Below, piece after piece: positions 7,649 through 13,094 of a stretch of DNA of 13,094 bases. Position 1 is the stretch's first letter. Each line of letters starts with the position of its first letter. This stretch comes from Rhodoferax sp. (GTDB lineage: Bacteria; Pseudomonadota; Gammaproteobacteria; Burkholderiales; Burkholderiaceae_C). The position numbers and the translations under genes were made by a program. The stretch is taken from positions 1-13,094 of the forward strand of contig JAQSDS010000438.1 of NCBI GenBank assembly GCA_029946045.1, in the 5' to 3' direction. The notes beneath the pieces were generated by a model, which saw nothing but the letters and a program-made list of their open reading frames with translations, was not told the DNA's origin and did not search any database.

Positions 7649-9304
7649 ATGCAAGCTGGCGCTACCACTCAAGAGACATCGAACCAAACAGCCGTTCCAC
7701 CGTCATCCATTCACACCGGGCAGCGCATTGGCGTACCGCGAGAAACTTTTCCGGATGAAAAGCGTGTGGCCACGGTGCCCGAGGTGGTGGAAAAACTGAT
7801 CAAGCTGGGCTTCTCCGTCGCCGTCGAATCAGGTGCGGGCGATGCTGCGAATTGTTCCGATGACACCTACCGTGCTGCTGGCGCGACGGTGCTTGATTCG
7901 GCCGCCGCCTTGTGGTCTGGCTCTGACATTGTCTTCAAGGTGCGTCCCCCCTCCGCCGATGAAGTCGCGCTGATGCGCGAGGGGCAAATTCTGATTGGCT
8001 TCATCTGGCCGGCACAAAACCCCGATCTGATGCAGCAACTCGCCGCCAAAAAGGTGACCGTGCTGGCCATTGACGCGCTGCCACGGATGCTCAGCCGCGC
8101 CCAGAAAATGGACGCCTTGACCTCCCAAGCGGGTGTTGCCGGTTACCGGGCGGTCATTGAGGCCGCCAATGCCTTTGGCCGCTTCTTCAATGGGCAGATC
8201 ACGGCCGCGGGCAAGGTGCCGCCGGCCAAGGTATTCATTGCCGGGGCGGGTGTGGCCGGTCTGGCAGCGATTGGCACGGCGGCCGGTTTGGGCGCCATCG
8301 TGCGCGCCAATGACACGCGTGCCGAAGTGGCCGACCAGGTGGTGTCACTGGGCGGCGAGTTCGTCAAAGTCGATTATGAGGAAGAGGGTTCTGGCGGCGG
8401 CGGCTATGCCAAGGTCATGAGCGAGGGCTTCCAGCAGGCGCAGCGCGCCATGTACGCCAAGCAGGCCCGTGAGGTTGACATCATCATCACCACCGCGCTG
8501 ATCCCCGGCAAGCCTGCACCCAAGCTGATCACAGCCGAGATGGTGCAAAGCATGAAGCCGGGCAGCGTCATTGTCGACATGGCAGCCGAGCAGGGCGGTA
8601 ACTGCGAGTTGACCGAGCCCGGCCGGGTCGTGGTGAAGCACGGCGTCACCATCGTCGGTTACACCGACCTGGTCAGTCGCCTGGCCAAGCAATCGTCGAC
8701 CTTGTACTCGACCAACCTGTTTCGCCTCTCAGAGGAGTTGTGCAAGACCAAGGACGGCCTGGTCAACGTCAACATGGAAGATGACGCCATTCGCGGCCTC
8801 ACCGTCATCAAAAACGGTGAAGTCACCTGGCCGCCGCCTGCACCCAAGCTGGCTGTGGCGCCCGCTGCTGCGGCCAAACCAGTGGCTGCGCCCGCTGCCA
8901 AAAAAGCCCATGGCCATGGCGGTGGTGACAGCGAACCCATGGCGGGCAGCAAGCTGGCCATCGTGTTCGGCGTGGCTGCTGCCTTGTTCTGGCTGATTGG
9001 CGCCAGTGCTCCGCCGGCCTTTCTATCGCACTTCACGGTGTTCGTGCTGGCCTGCTTTGTCGGCTATATGGTGGTCTGGAACGTCAAGCCGGCATTGCAC
9101 ACACCGCTCATGAGCGTGACCAACGCGATCAGCAGCATCATTGCCATCGGCGCCCTGGTACAGGTATCGCCCTGGTCCAGTGCGGTCGATCGGCCCAACG
9201 ACATGATCAGCTGGGTAGCTGCTGCCGCGATTGTGCTCACCGCCATCAACATGTTCGGCGGCTTTGCCGTGACCCAGCGCATGCTGGCCATGTTCCGTAA
9301 ATAA
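7649..9304 (+). CDS. pntA: NAD(P) transhydrogenase subunit alpha (PntA)
   Basis: Alpha subunit (551 residues) of the proton-translocating transhydrogenase, which uses the proton gradient to make NADPH from NADH. Residues 26-394 form the soluble NAD(H)-binding domain I: RIGVPRE (26-32), [26 protein letters not shown] and the Rossmann GAGVAG (199-204). Residues of about 395-430 are an Ala/Pro linker ending in [11 protein letters not shown]. Four membrane helices follow, including [18 protein letters not shown] and [18 protein letters not shown], which are near-invariant in the family. This is the fused E. coli layout, with domain I and the first part of domain II in one chain, not the split PntAA/PntAB form. 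About 24 extra Ser/Thr/Gln-rich residues precede RIGVPRE, compared with one residue in E. coli; this may be a real extension or a start set too early. pntB follows after 19 bases. Confidence 0.97.
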   Translation: MQAGATTQETSNQTAVPPSSIHTGQRIGVPRETFPDEKRVATVPEVVEKLIKLGFSVAVESGAGDAANCSDDTYRAAGATVLDSAAALWSGSDIVFKVRPPSADEVALMREGQILIGFIWPAQNPDLMQQLAAKKVTVLAIDALPRMLSRAQKMDALTSQAGVAGYRAVIEAANAFGRFFNGQITAAGKVPPAKVFIAGAGVAGLAAIGTAAGLGAIVRANDTRAEVADQVVSLGGEFVKVDYEEEGSGGGGYAKVMSEGFQQAQRAMYAKQAREVDIIITTALIPGKPAPKLITAEMVQSMKPGSVIVDMAAEQGGNCELTEPGRVVVKHGVTIVGYTDLVSRLAKQSSTLYSTNLFRLSEELCKTKDGLVNVNMEDDAIRGLTVIKNGEVTWPPPAPKLAVAPAAAAKPVAAPAAKKAHGHGGGDSEPMAGSKLAIVFGVAAALFWLIGASAPPAFLSHFTVFVLACFVGYMVVWNVKPALHTPLMSVTNAISSIIAIGALVQVSPWSSAVDRPNDMISWVAAAAIVLTAINMFGGFAVTQRMLAMFRK

Positions 9305-9323
9305 GAAAAAAGGAGCCAAGAGC

Positions 9324-10766
9324 ATGTCTTCAAGTCTGGCCACGGTTGCATACATCGGCGCAACCATATTGTTTATTTTGAGCCTCGGTGGCTTGTCCAA
9401 CCAACAGACCGCGTTGCGCGGCAACCTCTACGGCATGATCGGCATGACGCTGGCGGTGCTGGCCACGGTGTTTGGCCCGCAGGTGACATGGGCCGGTATC
9501 CCCTGGATCATTGGCGCCATGCTGGTGGGCGGGTCGATCGGTTTGTATGCGGCGCGTACGGTGCAGATGACCCAAATGCCCGAACTGGTGGCGTTGATGC
9601 ACAGCATGGTGGGTCTGGCGGCGATGCTGGTCGGCATTGCCACGTTCATCGATCCGACGGCGTCGTTCCATTGGTTTGGTGGCCAAAGCACGCCCTTGTC
9701 TTCTGCCGAAGAGTCCATCCACAAGATCGAAATCTATATTGGCATTCTGATCGGTGCGGTGACTTTCTCAGGCTCCATTGTGGCCTTTGGCAAGCTCTCC
9801 GGCCGTATCGGTGGCAACCCGCTGCTGTTGCCGGGCCGCCATTGGCTCAACCTGGTCGGGCTGCTGGTGGTGATTTATTTTGGGCGCGCGTTTATCAACG
9901 CCCACAGCATCGCTGACGGCATGACACCGCTGATCGTGATGACCGTGATTGCTTTGCTTTTTGGTATCCACATGGTCATGGCCATCGGGGGGGCCGACAT
10001 GCCCGTGGTGGTGTCCATGCTCAACAGCTATTCGGGTTGGGCCGCTGCGGCCACCGGCTTCATGCTGTCGAATGACCTGCTGATCGTGACCGGTGCGTTG
10101 GTCGGCTCCAGTGGCGCGATCCTGTCTTACATCATGTGCAAGGCCATGGCGCGCAGTTTCATCAGCGTGATTGCTGGGGGTTTCGGTACGGCCAGTGCCG
10201 CACCGAAGCCGGCGGGGGGCGCCGCCCAACCGGCTGGCGAAGTGACGCCAATCAGCGCTACCGAGACCGCCGAGTTGCTGCGCGAAGCCAAAAGTGTGGT
10301 CATTGTTCCGGGTTATGGCATGGCGGTAGCACAGGCCCAGCACACGGTGTTTGAGATCACCAAACACCTGCGTGAAAAAGGCGTCAATGTGCGTTTTGGT
10401 ATCCATCCGGTGGCCGGGCGCATGCCGGGGCACATGAACGTGTTGCTGGCCGAGGCCAAGGTGCCCTATGACATCGTGTTCGAGATGGACGAATTGAACG
10501 ACGACTTCCCCAAGACGGACGTGGTGATGGTCATTGGTGCCAATGACATCGTCAATCCGGGTGCCCAGGACGACCCGAGCAGCCCGATTGCCGGTATGCC
10601 GGTGCTCGAAGTCTGGAAAGCCAAGACCTCGATCGTCATGAAGCGCAGCATGGCCTCAGGTTATGCCGGCGTGGACAACCCGCTGTTTTACAAAGACAAC
10701 AACCGCATGCTCTTTGGTGACGCCAAAAAAATGCTCGATGAAGTGCTGGTTGTTTTGAAATCGTAA
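9324..10766 (+). CDS. pntB: NAD(P) transhydrogenase subunit beta (PntB)
   Basis: Beta subunit of the transhydrogenase, 480 residues against about 462 in E. coli. The first roughly 290 residues are membrane helices of the proton channel, with the invariant [20 protein letters not shown] and [19 protein letters not shown] stretches. An Ala/Pro/Gly linker ([14 protein letters not shown]) leads to domain III, which binds NADP(H): [10 protein letters not shown] (330-339), [20 protein letters not shown], then [14 protein letters not shown] and [16 protein letters not shown] at 9310-9315 sits eight bases before the ATG. Together with PntA it forms the complete enzyme in the inner membrane, and both genes share one transcript that ends at the terminator just downstream. 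No unusual residues were noticed. Confidence 0.97.
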   Translation: MSSSLATVAYIGATILFILSLGGLSNQQTALRGNLYGMIGMTLAVLATVFGPQVTWAGIPWIIGAMLVGGSIGLYAARTVQMTQMPELVALMHSMVGLAAMLVGIATFIDPTASFHWFGGQSTPLSSAEESIHKIEIYIGILIGAVTFSGSIVAFGKLSGRIGGNPLLLPGRHWLNLVGLLVVIYFGRAFINAHSIADGMTPLIVMTVIALLFGIHMVMAIGGADMPVVVSMLNSYSGWAAAATGFMLSNDLLIVTGALVGSSGAILSYIMCKAMARSFISVIAGGFGTASAAPKPAGGAAQPAGEVTPISATETAELLREAKSVVIVPGYGMAVAQAQHTVFEITKHLREKGVNVRFGIHPVAGRMPGHMNVLLAEAKVPYDIVFEMDELNDDFPKTDVVMVIGANDIVNPGAQDDPSSPIAGMPVLEVWKAKTSIVMKRSMASGYAGVDNPLFYKDNNRMLFGDAKKMLDEVLVVLKS

Positions 10767-10787
10767 ATTGCCCCTGAGCCCCTCCTG

Positions 10788-10813
10788 AAGAGGCCCACGG
10801 GCCTCTTTTTTTT
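10788..10813 (+). terminator. Intrinsic terminator after pntAB
   Basis: An 8-base stem, AAGAGGCC (10788-10795) with GGCCTCTT (10800-10807), encloses a CACG loop and runs into eight T residues (10806-10813). It begins 21 bases after the pntB stop and is a textbook rho-independent terminator for the + strand. Confidence 0.93.
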
Positions 10814-10934
10814 AAGTTTTTACCGCGCGGGAATCGGGTCTGGAGTTTTCTGTCTAATTAGGGAAAACACAGCTTACAGAAACTGACAATCGGGTGAAAA
10901 TCCAACTTTATGTTCAAATTCTGGAGTGTTCAAC
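10814..10934 (+). promoter_or_regulatory. fadD upstream region (promoter not resolved)
   Basis: Between the pntAB terminator and fadD lie 121 AT-richer bases that must hold the fadD promoter. CTGACA (10883-10888) with CTTTAT (10906-10911) at 17-base spacing is the best -35/-10 candidate, but the -10 is poor. TGTTCAA occurs twice, at 10911-10917 and 10927-10933, on either side of the ribosome site. I recognise no FadR or PsrA operator. Confidence 0.3.
10923..10926 (+). promoter_or_regulatory. Ribosome binding site fixing the fadD start
   Basis: GGAG eight bases before ATG 10935 decides the start. The alternative in-frame GTG at 10926 overlaps this site and has no ribosome site of its own. MTDRIWLKSYP also lines up with the E. 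coli FadD start MKKVWLNRYP. Confidence 0.7.
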
Positions 10935-12608
10935 ATGACCGATCGCATCTGGCTCAAAAGCTATCCACCGGGTGTGTCCTCCGATATTGATGTGACCCGG
11001 TATGCCTCCATGGTGGCCATGATGGAGGAGAGTTTCAAGAAGTTTGCCGATCGTCCTGCCTACAGCTTCATGGGCAAGGAGCAAAGTTACAAACAAGTCG
11101 ACGAACTGAGTCAGACCTTTGGCGTCTATCTGCAAAGTCTGGGCCTGGCCAAGGGAGATCGGGTGGCCGTCATGATGCCCAATGTCTTGCAGTACCCCAT
11201 TGCCGTGGCAGGTATCTTGCGCGCCGGCTACACCCTGGTCAACGTCAACCCGCTGTATACCGCGCGCGAGCTGGAGCATCAACTCAAGGACGCAGGTGCC
11301 AAGGCCATTGTCATCCTGGAGAACTTTGCTGCCACTCTCGAGAAATGCCTGGCCGCCACGCCGGTCAAACACATCGTTTTGTGCGCCATGGGCGACCAGT
11401 TGGGCCTGCTCAAAGGCACGGTGGTGAACTACGTGGTGCGTAACGTCAAAAAGATGGTGCCAGCCTTCAACCTGCCGAGCGCGGTGCGCTTCAATGCGGC
11501 GATTGCCAAGGCCAGCAGCGGCACCCTGAAAAAACCAGTCATCAAGCCCGACGACGTGGCGGTGTTGCAATACACCGGTGGCACCACCGGCGTGTCCAAA
11601 GGGGCCGTGCTGCTGCAACGCAACCTGGTGGCTAATCTGCTGCAAACGGACGACTGGTTTGATCCAGCCCTGAAAAAGATACCACAGGGTGAGCAATTGA
11701 ACACGGTCTGTGCCTTGCCGCTCTACCATATCTTTGCCTTTACGGTGGCCATGATGCTGTCGATGCGTATTGGGGGCAAACTGATCCTGATACCCAATCC
11801 GCGCGATTTTCCGGCGGTATTGGCTGAGCTGGCCAAGCATAAAGTCCATTTCTTCCCGGCGGTCAATACCCTGTTCAATGGTTTGGCCAACCATCCGGAT
11901 TTCAGCAAGGTGAACTGGAGCAGTCTGCTGGTGTCAGCAGGTGGAGGTACGGCAGTACAAAGTGCAGTGGCCAAACTCTGGTTGGACAAAACCGGCTGCA
12001 CCATTGTCGAAGGCTATGGCCTGAGCGAGACCTCGCCAATTGCCACAGCCAACCCCGTGGTCGGCGCCGAGTTTTCCGGAATGATCGGACTTCCGGTGCC
12101 CGGCACCTGGCTCAAATTGCTCGACGACAACGGCAATGAGGTGGCCATGGGCCAGTCGGGCGAGATCGCCATCAAGGGGCCACAAGTGATGGCTGGCTAT
12201 TGGCAGCGCCCCGACGAGACCGCCAAGGTCATGACGGCCGATGGTTACTTCAAGTCGGGTGACATCGGTGTCATGGACGCGCGCGGTTATTTCAAGATAG
12301 TCGATCGCAAGAAGGACATGATTCTGGTGAGCGGCTTCAATGTCTTTCCCACCGAGCTCGAAGACGTGGTCTCGCAAATGGACGGCATCATGGAGTGCGC
12401 CTGCGTGGGCATGCCCGACGAGAAAACTGGCGAGGCGGTCAAGCTGGTCATTGTCAGGAAAGACCCCGCTGTCACTGAGGCGCAGGTACGCGACTATTGC
12501 AAGGAAAACCTCACGGGTTACAAACAGCCCAAAGTGGTTGAGTTCCGAGACGAGCTGCCTAAAACACCTGTGGGCAAGATCTTGCGGCGTGAGCTGCGTG
12601 GCAAATAA
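10935..12608 (+). CDS. fadD: Long-chain fatty acid-CoA ligase FadD
   Basis: A 557-residue acyl-CoA synthetase of the ANL (adenylate-forming) family, similar along its length to E. coli FadD (561 residues). It activates long-chain fatty acids with ATP and CoA at the inner membrane as they enter beta-oxidation. The ATP/AMP-binding signature YTGGTTGVSKGA is at 213-224. Further motifs are LPLYHIFA, VEGYGLSETSP (the A5-type motif), GYFKSGDIG, and the hinge plus fatty-acyl motif DRKKDMILVSGFNVFP starting at 457. The catalytic lysine near the C-terminus is Lys548 in PVGKILRREL. The gene stands alone behind its own upstream region and the pntAB terminator. Its stop codon lies inside the left copy of a 5-base direct repeat that flanks a palindromic element, and no separate terminator follows. 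Long-chain specificity is inferred from similarity to FadD rather than medium-chain ligases. Confidence 0.94.
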   Translation: MTDRIWLKSYPPGVSSDIDVTRYASMVAMMEESFKKFADRPAYSFMGKEQSYKQVDELSQTFGVYLQSLGLAKGDRVAVMMPNVLQYPIAVAGILRAGYTLVNVNPLYTARELEHQLKDAGAKAIVILENFAATLEKCLAATPVKHIVLCAMGDQLGLLKGTVVNYVVRNVKKMVPAFNLPSAVRFNAAIAKASSGTLKKPVIKPDDVAVLQYTGGTTGVSKGAVLLQRNLVANLLQTDDWFDPALKKIPQGEQLNTVCALPLYHIFAFTVAMMLSMRIGGKLILIPNPRDFPAVLAELAKHKVHFFPAVNTLFNGLANHPDFSKVNWSSLLVSAGGGTAVQSAVAKLWLDKTGCTIVEGYGLSETSPIATANPVVGAEFSGMIGLPVPGTWLKLLDDNGNEVAMGQSGEIAIKGPQVMAGYWQRPDETAKVMTADGYFKSGDIGVMDARGYFKIVDRKKDMILVSGFNVFPTELEDVVSQMDGIMECACVGMPDEKTGEAVKLVIVRKDPAVTEAQVRDYCKENLTGYKQPKVVEFRDELPKTPVGKILRRELRGK

Positions 12609-12711
12609 TTCCATTTCTAAATCACCCGTGTCGTTGTTGCTTCGCCTTGTCGTGCTACAGCACTGCCTGCGGCTTCGCGCCTAGACACAAATGATTTGGA
12701 AACGGAATAAT
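12605..12711. repeat. MITE-like palindromic element with flanking direct repeats
   Basis: Terminal inverted repeats TCCATTTCTAAATCA (12610-12624) and TGATTTGGAAACGGA (12692-12706) match at 13 of 15 positions, and both mismatches are G-U pairs as RNA. Inside them GTGTC/GACAC (12628-12632 and 12684-12688) and GTGC-TACA-GCAC (12652-12663) are centred on the same axis, near 12658. The perfect repeat ATAAT lies on both sides (12605-12609 and 12707-12711) and would fit a 5-base target duplication. There is no reading frame and no T run, so it is not an ordinary terminator. Whether other copies exist in the genome cannot be seen from here. Confidence 0.6.
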
Positions 12712-12719
12712 CAATTGGC

Positions 12720-12725
12720 AGGAGG
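12720..12725 (+). promoter_or_regulatory. Strong ribosome binding site for a TTG start
   Basis: A perfect AGGAGG lies six bases before TTG 12732. The nearest in-frame ATG (12747) is 21 bases away, too far for this site, so it marks TTG as the start codon. Confidence 0.75.
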
Positions 12726-12731
12726 CCACAC

Positions 12732-13094
12732 TTGACGCTGGCCATCATGAGTGCCCTGCTCGACGAGCAGCGGGGCTTGCTGGAGCAACTGGACAAGCCG
12801 CAGCGTGTCAGGCGTGCCGGGCGCACTTTCTGGTGCGGTCAGTGGGCTGGACAGGACGTGGTGTTGGTGCTGTCCAAGGTGGGCAAAGTGGCTGCGGCGA
12901 CCACCACCACGGCCTTGATAGAGGCCTTTGATGTCCAGCGTGTGGTGTTTACCGGGGTGGCGGGGGGGGTGGGAGATGGCGTCGAGGTGGGCGATGTGGT
13001 GGTGGCTGAGGCCTTCATTCAGCACGACCTGAACTCTGCGCCCTTATTCCCACGCTACGAGATACCGCTCTATGGGCGTGCCACATTCAACTGC
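12732..13094 (+). CDS. mtnN: MTA/SAH nucleosidase, 3' truncated by window
   Basis: The first 121 codons of a 5'-methylthioadenosine/S-adenosylhomocysteine nucleosidase, which cleaves adenine from these by-products of S-adenosylmethionine in methionine salvage and the activated methyl cycle. Starting at TTG, the N-terminus MTLAIMSALLDE aligns with E. coli MKIGIIGAMEEE and keeps the catalytic acid Glu12. Next come LSKVGKVAAATTTT (around 50-63), VVFTGVAGGVGDGVEVGDVVVAE (around 74-96) and QHDLN, all in family order. The adenine-site Glu and the catalytic Asp of the C-terminal half lie beyond the window. It is the only gene here using TTG, though a near-perfect ribosome site supports it. The gap from fadD is 123 bases and is filled by the palindromic element. 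A related phosphorylase-family nucleosidase cannot be fully excluded without the C-terminus. Confidence 0.85.
   Translation, partial: MTLAIMSALLDEQRGLLEQLDKPQRVRRAGRTFWCGQWAGQDVVLVLSKVGKVAAATTTTALIEAFDVQRVVFTGVAGGVGDGVEVGDVVVAEAFIQHDLNSAPLFPRYEIPLYGRATFNC

Noticed and set aside
10911..10933. TGTTCAA direct repeat around the fadD ribosome site as an operator
   Set aside because: A 7-base repeat with 16-base spacing can arise by chance, matches no fatty-acid regulator site I know, and its second copy lies between the ribosome site and the start codon.
10914..11894. 326-codon - strand reading frame opposite fadD
   Set aside because: Antisense to conserved fadD motifs, low-information composition, no ribosome site and no recognisable domain.
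1..13094. CRISPR, phage, toxin-antitoxin or other defence system
   Set aside because: No regularly spaced direct repeats, integrase, transposase, toxin-antitoxin pair or nuclease-type gene was found; every sizeable gene belongs to a known metabolic or transport family.

Overview
This window looks like a chromosomal segment of a betaproteobacterium, most likely order Burkholderiales and close to the Rhodoferax/Polaromonas group of Comamonadaceae. That placement rests on high GC, codon use, the protein sequences and the intergenic style; it is inference, since no rRNA or other marker is present. I see no phage, IS transposase, CRISPR, tRNA or rRNA. Nearly all the DNA is coding.

Region 1 (1-5843, + strand) is a tightly packed five-gene unit. 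It holds the C-terminal part of a periplasmic adaptor, an RND efflux permease, a type I sulfide:quinone oxidoreductase (SQR) with all three catalytic cysteines, a 74-residue DUF2892 membrane protein and a CsoR/FrmR/CstR-family repressor. Gaps are 1, 24, 17 and 29 bases and there is no terminator inside. The regulator has three cysteines but no histidine at the usual metal-ligand position. This suggests a sulfide-responsive operon in which sulfide oxidation is genetically tied to an RND pump. It is the most interesting part of the window.

Region 2 (5840-7485, - strand) is nudJ-mnmA, a Nudix hydrolase and the tRNA 2-thiouridine synthase, joined by an ATGA overlap. The mnmA stop overlaps the stop of the convergent repressor gene by four bases.

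Region 3 (7486-10813, + strand) holds pntA and pntB, the proton-translocating NAD(P) transhydrogenase. They lie behind a near-perfect FNR/ANR-type box placed as in a class II promoter, and end at a strong intrinsic terminator.

Region 4 (10935-13094, + strand) is fadD (long-chain acyl-CoA synthetase), then a roughly 97-base palindromic MITE-like element flanked by 5-base direct repeats, then the start of an MTA/SAH nucleosidase gene that begins with TTG and runs off the window. The housekeeping genes here are ordinary. The sulfide/RND/regulator cluster, the FNR-like site and the palindromic element deserve follow-up.
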